Assembly: GCA_937981355.1 (NCBI GenBank)
Contig: CALJPD010000011.1
Coordinates: 71,501-135,500 of the forward strand
Length of the DNA stretch: 64,000 nt
Direction of reading: 5' to 3'
Source of the DNA: an uncultured Candidatus Saccharibacteria bacterium
GTDB lineage: Bacteria; Patescibacteriota; Saccharimonadia; Saccharimonadales; Saccharimonadaceae
Shown here: positions 41,095-50,190 of the stretch, piece by piece
Numbering within the stretch: position 1 is the stretch's first letter
How the letters are laid out: every line of letters starts with the position of its first letter
Notes under the pieces: generated by a model
The model's input: only the letters and a program-made list of their open reading frames with translations
What the model was told of the DNA's origin: nothing
Databases searched by the model: none
Made by a program: the position numbers and the translations under genes

Positions 41095-42105
41095 CTACAT
41101 ACTCTGCCTGCCAGCAAGGCGCAAGCTCACCGTAAAGGTCGTGCCACTACCAGGTGTGCTGTTGACAGTAATTTTGCCGCCATGCTCGGCGATGATCTGC
41201 TGGGCAATCGCAAGCCCAAGGCCATAGCCCTGGCCTAGGCCACCAGTGCGAGCTTGGTCGGCTCGGTAGAAGCGCTGGAATATCTGACGCTGCGTGGCGG
41301 CGTCCATCCCGATGCCTTGGTCAATGATCTGCACCCTAGCCCAGCGATTAGTACCTTCGGCGGTGACGGTAATGGTGGTATGCTCTGGGCTGTATTTGAT
41401 GGCATTGTCGAGCAAAATGGTAAGGAGCTGAACAAGACGCTGCTGATGAGCCCGCACCATCAAAGGTGGCGTGGTGTCATCAATAGCAATCGACTTCGCT
41501 TGGGCAGGTACCACCACCAAGTTCATCGCTTCGCTCACCACAGTTTGTAAAGCAACTGGCTGCAGCTGCACCACCGAGCGGTCGTGCCGAAGCAAGCCAA
41601 GCATTGTATTGGCTAGCGTTTGCAGCCGCGTCGCATCGGTCACATTTGCTTCTATGACGGCGCGAGCCTCAGCGAGGGTAAGCTTAGGATTGCGCAGCGC
41701 TACTTCGTTCGCAGTGCGCAGCGCAGTCAGCGGCGTGCGCAGCTCATGACTGGCATCACTAACGAACTGCGTCTGGGCGTGCATGTTGGCGCGGATCGGC
41801 CGCAGGGTGTGCTCCGCGAGGAGATAGCTCACTACACTGCCGATTGCCAGCGCCGCGAGATTCACGAGCACCAGCTGAGCGATCAGCTCCTGCCGTGCCT
41901 CAGTCGCTCGCCGCTCAAGGAAGCGATTGACGGTATGATCGGTAAAATGAAATTCTTGCTCCCTGCCGGCCTCACTTGGTGGGCGCTGCCGCTCCAATTG
42001 CGCAGCCGACGTCTGATAAAATACCAGGCTAAACCCAAGGCTCATTACCATAATAATCGCAAGATAGGTACCAGCTAGCCGGAGTGTTGTGGTGCGAAAG
42101 CTCAT
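41095..42105 (-). CDS. Sensor histidine kinase
   Basis: 336 residues. Two membrane helices (about 9-29 and 82-102) flank a short extracellular loop. The H-box is SDASHELRTPLTALRT, the N-box LLDNAIKYSP, and G-boxes are DQGIGMD and GYGLGLAIAQQI. It senses an external signal and phosphorylates the response regulator encoded directly upstream, 10 nt away. The ATG at 42105 has GAGG 9 nt upstream. Confidence 0.92.
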   Translation of the reverse strand: MSFRTTTLRLAGTYLAIIMVMSLGFSLVFYQTSAAQLERQRPPSEAGREQEFHFTDHTVNRFLERRATEARQELIAQLVLVNLAALAIGSVVSYLLAEHTLRPIRANMHAQTQFVSDASHELRTPLTALRTANEVALRNPKLTLAEARAVIEANVTDATRLQTLANTMLGLLRHDRSVVQLQPVALQTVVSEAMNLVVVPAQAKSIAIDDTTPPLMVRAHQQRLVQLLTILLDNAIKYSPEHTTITVTAEGTNRWARVQIIDQGIGMDAATQRQIFQRFYRADQARTGGLGQGYGLGLAIAQQIIAEHGGKITVNSTPGSGTTFTVSLRLAGRQSM

Positions 42106-42115
42106 TGGCGCTGCC

Positions 42116-42799
42116 TCATGCTGGGTCGTCCTTGATGATGTAACCAAAGCCCCGCACTGTCTCGATAATTGGGCGGCTATCTGGGAATGGCTTCTCGAGT
42201 TTACCCCGGAGATAGTTGATAAAAACCTCGACATTATTTGGCAAAATATCAGCATCGAAGTCCCAAACGTGAGTCATAATGTTATTTTTGCTTAAGATTT
42301 GATTCTTGTTGCGCAGGAGGTGCTCGAAGATGGCAAACTCTTTGGCTGAGAGCGCGATAGGCTGGCCAGCTCGCGTCACGGTCTGCTTAACGGTGTCAAG
42401 CTCGATATCAGCCACGCGCAGCACGGTCCCGAGCACCTCTTGGGGACGCCGTAGCAGGGCACGCACGCGAGCCGCTAGCACATCGAAGGAAAAAGGCTTG
42501 GGTAAATAGTCGTCTGCGCCGTGGTCGAGCCCCGCCACAATATCCTGTGTCTGGTCCTTAGCTGTGAGCATCAGTACTGGTGTGTGGTTGCCCGTGCTGC
42601 GAAGCTTCTGCACTACTTCGAAGCCATTCATCACTGGCATCATTACATCAAGAATAATCGCATCATACTCATCGGCCCATGCAGCATTGTAACCATCCTC
42701 ACCATCAAAGGCGACATCGACGGCGTAGCCTTCTTGCTCTAACCCCTGTTTTATCGACTCGGCAATGCGCCGCTCATCATCAACGACTAGTAGTTTCAT
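42116..42799 (-). CDS. OmpR/PhoB-family response regulator
   Basis: 227 residues. The receiver domain has LLVVDDERR, the phosphoacceptor Asp in IILDVMMPVMNG, and LMLTAKDQ. The DNA-binding winged helix (about 125-225) contains LSAKEFAIFEHLLRNKNQIL and FINYLRGKLEKPF. TATAAT ends exactly 6 nt before the ATG, so the mRNA is probably leaderless. It forms an operon with the histidine kinase. Confidence 0.94.
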   Translation of the reverse strand: MKLLVVDDERRIAESIKQGLEQEGYAVDVAFDGEDGYNAAWADEYDAIILDVMMPVMNGFEVVQKLRSTGNHTPVLMLTAKDQTQDIVAGLDHGADDYLPKPFSFDVLAARVRALLRRPQEVLGTVLRVADIELDTVKQTVTRAGQPIALSAKEFAIFEHLLRNKNQILSKNNIMTHVWDFDADILPNNVEVFINYLRGKLEKPFPDSRPIIETVRGFGYIIKDDPA

Positions 42800-42805
42800 A
42801 TCCTT

Positions 42806-42811
42806 ATTATA
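42806..42811 (-). promoter_or_regulatory. -10 box of the response regulator operon
   Basis: Minus-strand TATAAT with exactly 6 nt (AAGGAT) before the ATG at 42799. The same six bases include AAGGA, so a ribosome site is also possible if transcription begins earlier. Confidence 0.5.
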
Positions 42812-43004
42812 CCGTGTTATTCGTCATTATAAATCTTTATTGCACTGCCCTGGATTTCTCTTTTCAGATACCCGATGGCGTGCTAAAAATGAATATTTCC
42901 CAAGAATGTTCAAATTTATCATTACATATTGCGTAAGCCGTGTCAGTCACATTATCTCACCCTCTTAGTGTCATAGTGGCGATGCTTATCCTTTGTATTG
43001 CGGG

Positions 43005-43262
43005 CTAGTACCCCAGCGCTGCTTCGGGCCATAGGCGGCGCATCATCTGTTGGCCGCGGCGGCTGACGGTGATCCACCAATCACCAGTCGTCATCTTGAC
43101 TGTAATAAGCCCTTTGTTCTTGAGGTGAGTGAGTTGCGCCATAAGCTTTGGGCGGCTCATGCGCAGACTCTGCTCTAGGCCAATCACATCGTCTTCGCCA
43201 TGCTCGTTGATCTGCTGCAAAACGAGAGCTTCGTCTGTGGTGAGGATTGGTTGCTGTGCCAT
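43005..43262 (-). CDS. Small MarR-like winged-helix protein
   Basis: 85 residues. The helices ILTTDEALVLQQINEHGEDD then LEQSLRMSRPKLMAQLTHLK and the wing GLITVKMTTGDWWITVSRRG make a winged helix-turn-helix like MarR-family regulators, but without dimerisation helices. AAGGAG lies 8 nt before the ATG. Target genes are unknown. Confidence 0.75.
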   Translation of the reverse strand: MAQQPILTTDEALVLQQINEHGEDDVIGLEQSLRMSRPKLMAQLTHLKNKGLITVKMTTGDWWITVSRRGQQMMRRLWPEAALGY

Positions 43263-43355
43263 TGTCGTATACTCCTTGTTTATGGTTGTATCTGTAGTAT
43301 GCACGACGTGGCTTAGGGCAGTCTTAAAAACACCATCGTATAGCGAGAGTGCCTG

Positions 43356-44024
43356 TTATGGCTCTCGCAGCTCCCTCCTTGCTGGCTCTATTCTTTTCTT
43401 GATGGGGTGGCGGAGCACGGTTCTCATTTTTTCTGGAGTGGTTTTTCTTGGGTCACTTAGATAAATTTCGTGATGGAAGCGCTGCGCGTTAATGTCAATG
43501 TCGTATCCATGCATGAGAGTGGTACTATGCATTGCGGCAACAGTGACAGGCTCATCATCATATACACCAATATGCATACACTGAACACAAAGACCCTCAT
43601 CGTATGTGAAAAATTCCACTGGCGAGAAGTCCCGTTTCTTCTTTGCCGTAGCCGTGGCAACAGCCCAGTCGAAATCCTCTTTCGTGACAAAGTCGGGCAG
43701 GCGAATCAGAGAGATGAAGTGCATATCTTGCTTGCGTGTATAATCTATATAGCTTTGGCTGTTATTCTGCCACCAGAAACCCTCAAGCGGTGGGACGACA
43801 TAATCAAAAAACCCAGCAATCGTATGCGAGCTCTTCTTACTCATCTTGAGGGTATACGCTATACCGTACAAGGGTTCAATGGACTCTTTGTATTCGCCGC
43901 CAGCCTGATTCGGGTCACCAATGCCGCGTACAGCAAGGTAGTTCATCTTCGGAACGGTTACAATACTTGGCGTCGTCCCAGGCTGATACAATGCTCTGTA
44001 TTCTTTTTTAAAATCAAATGTCAC
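43356..44024 (-). CDS. GyrI-like small-molecule-binding domain protein
   Basis: 222 residues. MTFDFKKEYRALYQPGTTPS then VTVPKMNYLAVRGIGDPNQA marks the GyrI-like/SOUL ligand-binding fold, with LMHGYDIDINAQRFHHEIYL near the end. In related operons such proteins sequester or degrade toxic compounds, and they often follow a PadR or MerR regulator. The GTG at 44024 is chosen because AAGGAGG lies 8 nt upstream. It overlaps padR by 11 nt, so the two are coupled. Confidence 0.8.
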   Translation of the reverse strand: MTFDFKKEYRALYQPGTTPSIVTVPKMNYLAVRGIGDPNQAGGEYKESIEPLYGIAYTLKMSKKSSHTIAGFFDYVVPPLEGFWWQNNSQSYIDYTRKQDMHFISLIRLPDFVTKEDFDWAVATATAKKKRDFSPVEFFTYDEGLCVQCMHIGVYDDEPVTVAAMHSTTLMHGYDIDINAQRFHHEIYLSDPRKTTPEKMRTVLRHPIKKRIEPARRELREP

Positions 44025-44550
44025 GCGTCTTCCCTCCTTGGCACGCAATAATTTCTTGATTAATCCACTCTAATTCCGCCACAAGCAACACCTGTCCAAG
44101 ATGAAAGAGCCGCTGAGCAATCGGCGTATTATGCTGACTCTGTGTTGCCGTATGGCGCATAGCTGCAAGGTCAGCTTCAATACTCTCTTTGCGTTGTAGT
44201 AGCGCAGCCACAAGCTCGTCATCATCAAGCGAAAAACTCGTCGCCAGCGCTGTCATAAGATGCGTGTTTGCTGGTTTACGCTGGCATATCAGCTCATATG
44301 TCGCCTGCTTGAGCACCTCTTTGCCTCGGGTGGTTATCTGGTACTCTTTTTTCTCTTTGCCGATGCTTGCTTTACTGGTGGCTAATCCCTTCTTCTCCAA
44401 TTTATCAAGAATATAATATAGCGAAGAAAATCCAACCTCTGACCACTGGCGCATGCCACGCTCCGCGATGATCTGTTCAATACGGTAGCCGTGTTGTGGC
44501 CCTTCAGTAAGGATACCAAGGATAAGATGTTCATTGAGTGAAATTGTCAT
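44014..44550 (-). CDS. PadR-family transcriptional regulator
   Basis: 178 residues. The N-terminal winged helix has LNEHLILGILTEGPQHGYRI, a typical PadR start, then SLYYILDKLEKKGLATSK and KKEYQITTRGKEVLK. The C-terminal half forms the dimerisation helices. It probably represses its own operon by binding the palindrome at 44567-44584, which lies between -35 and -10. Confidence 0.9.
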   Translation of the reverse strand: MTISLNEHLILGILTEGPQHGYRIEQIIAERGMRQWSEVGFSSLYYILDKLEKKGLATSKASIGKEKKEYQITTRGKEVLKQATYELICQRKPANTHLMTALATSFSLDDDELVAALLQRKESIEADLAAMRHTATQSQHNTPIAQRLFHLGQVLLVAELEWINQEIIACQGGKTRDI

Positions 44551-44566
44551 AATTACCAATGTTCTT

Positions 44567-44602
44567 TATTCTAGTACTAGAATATATGCTTGTCAATACT
44601 GA
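44567..44602 (-). promoter_or_regulatory. padR promoter with 18-bp palindromic operator
   Basis: On the minus strand TTGACA is followed after 17 nt by TAGAAT. A perfect 18-bp palindrome (44567-44584, TATTCTAGTACTAGAATA) lies across the end of the spacer and the -10. This is a textbook site for autorepression by PadR. Confidence 0.75.
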
Positions 44603-44779
44603 TTTATGGAGTGTGCTTTGAGAGCTGACGACTCTTCGCCTGAATACACACGGCTATCACTCTCAGTATTGACTCTCGCAGCGATGAAAAAGCTATGAGA
44701 GCTATGAGATAACGCTTGGTTTGAAAATATTCTAGGCAGCTTGCACGACATCAACGGCCCTTGTTCATTCCTCTTATGC

Positions 44780-44785
44780 TATACT
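44780..44785 (+). promoter_or_regulatory. -10 box of the 44792 Nudix gene (leaderless arrangement)
   Basis: TATACT ends exactly 6 nt before the ATG at 44792. Confidence 0.55.
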
Positions 44786-44791
44786 AATCAT

Positions 44792-45292
44792 ATGAACCCG
44801 CTTGCAATGATTGCCTACCAAACCAAAGACTATCCACACCTGCCCGATGGAAGGATCGACTTTACTGGCCAACCCATCTGTTTTGTCTTTAATTGCGTAG
44901 TATGCTACGGTGATGAAGTTTTACTAGCGCGGCGTAGCCAGCAAGAGGTTGAGCAGCCGCGTATGCTCAATGGCGTCTCTGGCTTCATCGACCGAACCGA
45001 TACGAGCATTACAGTACTAGCCGGGCAAGAATTAGCCGAGGAACTAGGCATTGACTCGCGAGATACGACTATCGTGGTGGCGCAGCAGCCCCTGATGCAG
45101 ATTGACGCAGCGCATAGCCGCCAGTGGTATGTGTATCCGGTGCTCGTTGAATGTGCGCAGCGCATAACGCCTCGGCTTAATGCCGAAAATAGCGCAGCAG
45201 CGTGGTATCCACTCACCGAGATCGATACTTTGCCGCTGCTACCGTTTTATCATGAGACGCTCCGCGCTGGCTTGGCAATGCGCCACAAGTAG
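44792..45292 (+). CDS. Nudix hydrolase, 166 residues
   Basis: FVFNCVVCYGDEVLLARRSQ leads into the Nudix box GFIDRTDTSITVLAGQELAE then ELGI. EE and the final GI are kept, but the first Glu is Asp and the Arg is Gln. The C-terminal half (AAWYPLTEIDTLPLLPFYHE) is typical. The substrate is unknown. It is the fifth Nudix-type protein visible in this window. Confidence 0.78.
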   Translation: MNPLAMIAYQTKDYPHLPDGRIDFTGQPICFVFNCVVCYGDEVLLARRSQQEVEQPRMLNGVSGFIDRTDTSITVLAGQELAEELGIDSRDTTIVVAQQPLMQIDAAHSRQWYVYPVLVECAQRITPRLNAENSAAAWYPLTEIDTLPLLPFYHETLRAGLAMRHK

Positions 45293-45310
45293 GCTTTGCG
45301 TTAGTTGAGA

Positions 45311-45360
45311 TAACAGAAATAATAGAGAGCCAGCCCAAAGACTGGCTCTCTATCTCTGTT
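45311..45360. terminator. Long bidirectional hairpin terminator
   Basis: The 12-bp ATAGAGAGCCAG (45322-45333) pairs with CTGGCTCTCTAT (45342-45353), extended outward by AACAGA/TCTGTT. It sits between the convergent Nudix gene and the glycosyltransferase fusion gene. Confidence 0.8.
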
Positions 45361-45370
45361 GCGATACGAT

Positions 45371-48181
45371 CTAAACTGCCTGCGAGAGATCGTACACGGT
45401 ATATTGCGTACCACCGTAGTCAACCTTGGTGCCAGCACTTGCCGCCCAGGTAGCGATAGCAGAGTTGCCACCTGGCCCACCATGATGATGGGTAGTTTGC
45501 ATTTGGGTCGATGAGGATTGTGCAGTCGATGGAGCCGACGAATTCGTTCTTGCCTGCGTCGACTGCCGCCCACCATGCCCACCTGGCCCATGCTGACTCA
45601 CTACGTAGTAGCGCACACTGCCCTGACGTACCAGCTGCTTGAACTGCTCGAGCGTGAGCGTGCTGTCGCTGCCGTTAAAGCCACCGACTGCCATCACCGC
45701 CTTGCCTGTGGAGAGCTGGATTGGTGCCGATTCATTGGCGCTGTTGACTGCCGCAAGCCATGTTGCATTTTGCTGGTGTGACACAAGGTACGAGACAAGA
45801 GCGGCTTCTGCCTGGGCTGATTCGTTATTCGTGCCGCTCATTGCCGTCGCACCCGGACCCGCTGTAGGAATGCTTCCACTATGCGCTGTCGCTATTGTGC
45901 TCAAGCTAAAGGCTACTGGTGCAGCCATACCGGCCAGCACAGCCATAGCAAGAGCCGTCCGCACATACCACCGAGGGAGTGTTATTAGTGGCACAAGCGT
46001 CATCACAGCCGCTGCTCCACCAGTGATAATGACAAGCCAGGTGAGCCACGGCCAGGTATTGCTATAGCCAAGCATAATGACACCAATGATCGTCGTGAGC
46101 AATATTGTCAGTGGCACAAGCCAGGCCAGCTTCGTGCGCCGCGTGTAAGCTTGCCACAGATACGGCGCGCCAATCCCTACCAGGGCAGCAACACTCGGTG
46201 CCATCGCCACGACGTAGTATGGATGGATCGTCCCACTAGTCATACTAAAGATAATGATATGAATGAGCAGCCAACCCAGCCACAGCAGTACACCGACACG
46301 CTCTTTGTTGTGCCGTGGTGCGCGGCGTAGCAACCACAGCACGAGCCCGCCACCGATCACGGCTACCACAAGCAACCAGGCAATATTAGGGCCAAAACTT
46401 TCGTTAAAGATACGCAGCACCCCTGTCTCGCCACCAAAACCAACACCTCCTGGGCTACCACCGTGGCCGCCCATACCACCACCGGCTGGTGGCGTCATGG
46501 ATGCTGCCTGCGTCGCTGTATGGCCAACCGACTGCGCGGCAGACTGGGTTGTGGTTGCTGCCGCTTGACCCATCTGCGCTACCCCACCACCTGGCGCTTT
46601 GCCAGGGCCACCGCCACTACCTAGCAAGCGCCCAAAGCCATTGTAGCCAAAAATCAAACTCCAAATGTTATTATCATTGGTACTGCCCACCCACGGGCGA
46701 TGAGCCGCCGGAGTAAGCCACACAAGCACGCTCCACCAAAAGATCGAGACAGCCGTTACCACGCCAGCCACGCCAAGATGCCAGAGGCGTGTCACGAGCT
46801 TTGGCCGAGCGCACACTAGATAAAGCAGTGCCATCACTGGTAGCACCAGCAGACCCTGCAGCATTTTTGTATTAAAAGCCAGGCCAGTAAAGAACCCTGC
46901 GAGGCTCAGCCATAGCACTGGCTTCTTATTTTCAAAGGCGCGGAGGAAGGCGTAGGCACTGGCCGTCAAGAAGAGTGTCAAGAAACTATCGGGGTTATTA
47001 AAGCGAAACATCAAGGCAGCTGCTGGCGTCAGCGCCATCACCACACCAGCGATGAGCCCTGCCTTGGCACCATACCACCGCTTAACTGCTGCATAGATAA
47101 GCATAACTGTCGCGACCCCCGCAAGCGCATGCGGCATGAGCATACTCCACGACGAGAAGCCAAAGAGCCGACCACTAAGCCCCATAATCATCATACTGAT
47201 AGGCGGTTTATCGACACTAACAAAGTTTGCTGCATCAAGACTGCCAAACAACCAGGCCGTCCAGTCGGTACTTGCTGCTTGAGCAGCGGCAGCATAGTAG
47301 CTATTGGCCATACCATTGATGGTCAAGTTCCAGAGGTAGAGCACACTCGTTAGTAGCAAAAGTCCAGCCACAGCTGCTAGCTCACCAAAGCCCGTCTTGC
47401 CATATTCGCGCCGCACCCGCGAGAGGCCCTTGAGATCATCTGTTGCGGTCTTGATGATATGAACACGCGAGTCGGTGTCTTCGACCCACTCAACTGGCTC
47501 CTCGTGGATGGTATAGCCAGCGTACTCTGCCTTGACGAGCAGCTCGGTGTCGAAGAACCAACCAGTATCCTTAATGCGAGGTAGAATCTTGCGTGCCGCA
47601 TCGCGCCGAATCGCCTTGAAACCGCACTGAGCATCAACGAATTTTGTCTTCATCGTCCGGCGAATAATCCAGTTGTAACAGCGCGAGATAGTGTCGCGCT
47701 TGAAGCCGCGGGTTGTGCGCGACTGCTTCATCAGGCGCGAGCCCGTCGCCACAGCCGCCTCACCCATAATCAGCGGGGTGATCATTGGCACGAAGCTGTC
47801 TAAGTTAGTAGAGAGGTCGATATCCATATAGGCCAGAATATCGGCCGAGCTCTGTAGCCAAGCTCGCTTGAGAGCCCGGCCACGGCCTTTCTCGGCAAAC
47901 TGAATGAGCTGCACCTCGGGATAACGCACCGCCAATTGGCGCGCCACTTCCGCTGTACCGTCTGTGCTACCATTGTCGGCAATAATGATGCGCCAGTGAT
48001 GCGGCACATGCTGTGATAAATACGCGTGCAACGTGCTCACCGAGCGCGCAATGACATGCGCCTCATTAAGCACCGGCAGCACAATATCGATACTAAGCGT
48101 CCGCGGATTAAGCGCACGCAGCACCGGCGCAGCAGGCGTCTCTACCACTGCGGCTGATTGGGTCATGGTTGCTGTTTTCAT
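45371..48181 (-). CDS. GT2 glycosyltransferase fused to PMT/ArnT-like glycosyltransferase
   Basis: 936 residues. Residues 30-265 are a GT-A glycosyltransferase family 2 domain of the dolichyl- or polyprenyl-phosphate sugar synthase type (DIVLPVLNEAHVIARSVSTL, ADNGSTDGTAEVA, AYMDIDLSTNLDSF, AQCGFKAIRRD). Residues 270 on are a polytopic PMT_2/ArnT-like glycosyltransferase with a FVSVDKPPISMMIMGLSG segment and many helices, then a Gly/His-rich linker and a C-terminal outer domain. The fusion would make a lipid-linked sugar and transfer it in one polypeptide, perhaps to lipids or surface proteins. CACAAT ends 7 nt before the ATG. Confidence 0.88.
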   Translation of the reverse strand: MKTATMTQSAAVVETPAAPVLRALNPRTLSIDIVLPVLNEAHVIARSVSTLHAYLSQHVPHHWRIIIADNGSTDGTAEVARQLAVRYPEVQLIQFAEKGRGRALKRAWLQSSADILAYMDIDLSTNLDSFVPMITPLIMGEAAVATGSRLMKQSRTTRGFKRDTISRCYNWIIRRTMKTKFVDAQCGFKAIRRDAARKILPRIKDTGWFFDTELLVKAEYAGYTIHEEPVEWVEDTDSRVHIIKTATDDLKGLSRVRREYGKTGFGELAAVAGLLLLTSVLYLWNLTINGMANSYYAAAAQAASTDWTAWLFGSLDAANFVSVDKPPISMMIMGLSGRLFGFSSWSMLMPHALAGVATVMLIYAAVKRWYGAKAGLIAGVVMALTPAAALMFRFNNPDSFLTLFLTASAYAFLRAFENKKPVLWLSLAGFFTGLAFNTKMLQGLLVLPVMALLYLVCARPKLVTRLWHLGVAGVVTAVSIFWWSVLVWLTPAAHRPWVGSTNDNNIWSLIFGYNGFGRLLGSGGGPGKAPGGGVAQMGQAAATTTQSAAQSVGHTATQAASMTPPAGGGMGGHGGSPGGVGFGGETGVLRIFNESFGPNIAWLLVVAVIGGGLVLWLLRRAPRHNKERVGVLLWLGWLLIHIIIFSMTSGTIHPYYVVAMAPSVAALVGIGAPYLWQAYTRRTKLAWLVPLTILLTTIIGVIMLGYSNTWPWLTWLVIITGGAAAVMTLVPLITLPRWYVRTALAMAVLAGMAAPVAFSLSTIATAHSGSIPTAGPGATAMSGTNNESAQAEAALVSYLVSHQQNATWLAAVNSANESAPIQLSTGKAVMAVGGFNGSDSTLTLEQFKQLVRQGSVRYYVVSQHGPGGHGGRQSTQARTNSSAPSTAQSSSTQMQTTHHHGGPGGNSAIATWAASAGTKVDYGGTQYTVYDLSQAV

Positions 48182-48317
48182 GTGTGGTATTGTGCAGGAG
48201 AGAGATGAAAGCTAGCTTAAAGAGACTCCTGCAGAAGTGACGTGCGCGTATCAGCCCATTTATTATTTCTCGCTGTCTCATTCTTCCTCTATGAAGTTAT
48301 AAAAGCTAGTATGCTAC
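48182..48317. other. 136-nt spacer
   Basis: The 5' flank of the glycosyltransferase fusion gene. No gene or repeat is visible. Confidence 0.4.
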
Positions 48318-48682
48318 CTAAGCACTAATATTGACAAAGTCAACCAAACCATCTAGCCTACTACCGAGTGAATGACTAGTGAAGCTCTTGGTGCCTACAT
48401 AGGCACCACCACCAACTTTCTTGATCGTCTCGGTATAGAAGGTGTAGGCGTCGTAGAATTGGTTCAGCCCATCCTATACAAAAACATTTCCACCCGATGC
48501 AATCGCAAGATCCGACTCAATATCTTTCATCGCTTCCCAGATATTTTATCAATATCCGTTCCGCGATAACCAAAGACTGAGGTGCCAGGATGCGAGGGAG
48601 GAGAGAGGTTTATATTCAAAGCGATGTTTTTAGGTACTCTCTTCATGATTTCTTTTAGAGATTTATTGACTATATCCTCCCC
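48318..48682 (-). pseudogene. Decayed gene, unknown family
   Basis: Read on the minus strand from just after the 48670 stop, one frame encodes EDIVNKSLKEIMKRVPKNIA then LNINLSPPSHPGTSVFGYRG and TDIDKI. It then changes frame and continues WEAMKDIESDLAIASGGNVF V, hits TAG, and continues as DGLNQFYDAYTFYTETIKK then GGGAYVGTKSFTSHSLGSR to a final TAG at 48318. The protein-like composition across a frameshift and a stop suggests a dead gene. I do not recognise the family. Confidence 0.45.
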
Positions 48683-49431
48683 TTACTCTTTTTAAAGCAA
48701 TCCTTGGAAGTTTTCTGCGCCGTTTTCTCGCTTATACCTCCATACTCCTGACAAACATATCGCGCATCTTCAGTTCTGCTATTTACAACATATCTCACAG
48801 CATAACTTTTCGGGTTTTTTGATTGGACATACTCCATAAGTTTTCTTACGTTTTGGACATCTTCTTCTTTTACCTGGTCCCCTACTACAACAATAGATAC
48901 TTCATATATAATATGGTCCCCATATTTTCGCAACATCTCAGCAAAAGCTGGCGTGCCCTGTACCCCATCAGCTACGTCAGGAGCAATTGTAATATCTGGC
49001 ATATATTTTACTGCAGGTATAGACAATTTTTTAACCATCTTGGTAAGATCTTTTTCTTCCTGCTCATTGTAAAGTGCCGAGAGATAGTTATCGCGGTAGA
49101 GCCGGTGATCTTTCTCTAAAACGCGAAAGGTGTAAGAGCTACCCTCTCTATGTGCATCTGCAACTTTGCCGCCCCTTCTTGCGAATCCGCCTCCTTCAAT
49201 TTGATAGTTCTTGATAATAAAGTGCTGGTGATATTTTTTCTCTAGGTAGGCGCGCATTTCAGTCTGAGCTTGATGAGCCTCTATAAGGTACTTAATATGA
49301 AATATACCGATTAATGCACCAGTTAATAGAAGTATGACGCATGTCGGAATAATGATAACGCGGAGGATACCACGAAAAAGAATGGTGCGGAAGCTTAGCC
49401 TATTATTCTCGTTTGGTTCTTTCTTGTGCAT
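48670..49431 (-). CDS. Paralogue 1 of membrane-anchored surface protein family
   Basis: About 254 residues. The N-terminus MHKKEPNENNRLSFRTILFR is followed by one membrane helix (ILRVIIIPTCVILLLTGALI) and an extracytoplasmic domain with YLEKKYHQHFIIKNYQIEGG, DNYLSALYNEQEEKD, and later cysteines (YVCQEYGG, KDCFKK). The N-terminal 60 residues are nearly identical with the three upstream paralogues, whereas the outer domain has diverged. The ATG used follows GTGAGGACAG. Function is unknown; similar proteins occur in Firmicutes as far as I recall. Confidence 0.7.
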   Translation of the reverse strand: MHKKEPNENNRLSFRTILFRGILRVIIIPTCVILLLTGALIGIFHIKYLIEAHQAQTEMRAYLEKKYHQHFIIKNYQIEGGGFARRGGKVADAHREGSSYTFRVLEKDHRLYRDNYLSALYNEQEEKDLTKMVKKLSIPAVKYMPDITIAPDVADGVQGTPAFAEMLRKYGDHIIYEVSIVVVGDQVKEEDVQNVRKLMEYVQSKNPKSYAVRYVVNSRTEDARYVCQEYGGISEKTAQKTSKDCFKKSKGRI

Positions 49432-49449
49432 GTTTTCTGTCCTCACCCC

Positions 49450-50190
49450 TTATTTTCTAAAGCATTCATTGGCTTGTTTTTCATCTAATAGACGCGTACT
49501 TTCTACCTGTATATTGCACACTATGTCTGCGTCCATCTTCGTATCATGTATGCTGTAATGTATAATACGGTAGCCAACTTTTTGCTGATTGATATATCTA
49601 ATAAGGCTCATGAGATAGTACCGATCCCGGTTATCGACAGCCAATTGATTTGTATTACGATTAACACTTATTATGTAGTGTATGTCTTTCCCGTAAGATG
49701 CTGTCGCTTCTTCGTATGTTTTAGGTGTACCGCTCAGCGACTGTGCTGTATTGTCTGCAAGACTGACAGTGATGTCGGTCTGCGCCCACGAGTTATTTAT
49801 GATATGATCCTTTATTAACTTATCATTCTGAGAGCGAGACCATATTACACCTGGATAGTTATCTTGATTGCCATTCGATGAGGTGTTTACAGAAAATCGT
49901 ATATGAGGATCTCGTATAGGGTAAGCATTGGCAGCTAGTACTCCCTCTACGCCGAGGCCACTGCTCTTCCGCTCTGGTTTCTCAACGATGAATTCCTCAT
50001 TATATTTGTTTTGTAAATAAGTTTTCATTGTTGCTTGAGCTTGATTCGCCTCAGTATCGGCCTTGAGATAGAATCCACCAACAAGGAGAAACATAACAGC
50101 TGTTGGAATAATGATGACATAGAGAATGCCACGGAGAAGAATGGTACGGAAGCTTAGTTTGGTGTTATTATTTAGTTCCTTCTTGGACAT
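49450..50190 (-). CDS. Paralogue 2 of membrane-anchored surface protein family
   Basis: About 246 residues, built like its neighbours: MSKKELNNNTKLSFRTILLR, a membrane helix (ILYVIIIPTAVMFLLVGGFY), then MKTYLQNKYNEEFIVEKPER and GLGVEGVLAANAYPIRDPHI. Outer-domain features NNSWAQTDITVSLAD and ASYGKDIHYIISVNRN keep the family pattern. It is 18 nt upstream of paralogue 1. No own -10 is visible immediately upstream of the next paralogue end. Confidence 0.7.
   Translation of the reverse strand: MSKKELNNNTKLSFRTILLRGILYVIIIPTAVMFLLVGGFYLKADTEANQAQATMKTYLQNKYNEEFIVEKPERKSSGLGVEGVLAANAYPIRDPHIRFSVNTSSNGNQDNYPGVIWSRSQNDKLIKDHIINNSWAQTDITVSLADNTAQSLSGTPKTYEEATASYGKDIHYIISVNRNTNQLAVDNRDRYYLMSLIRYINQQKVGYRIIHYSIHDTKMDADIVCNIQVESTRLLDEKQANECFRK

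Noticed and set aside
48372..48569. Plus-strand frame of 65 codons
   Set aside because: It lies antisense to the decayed gene, has no ribosome site and no recognisable domain.
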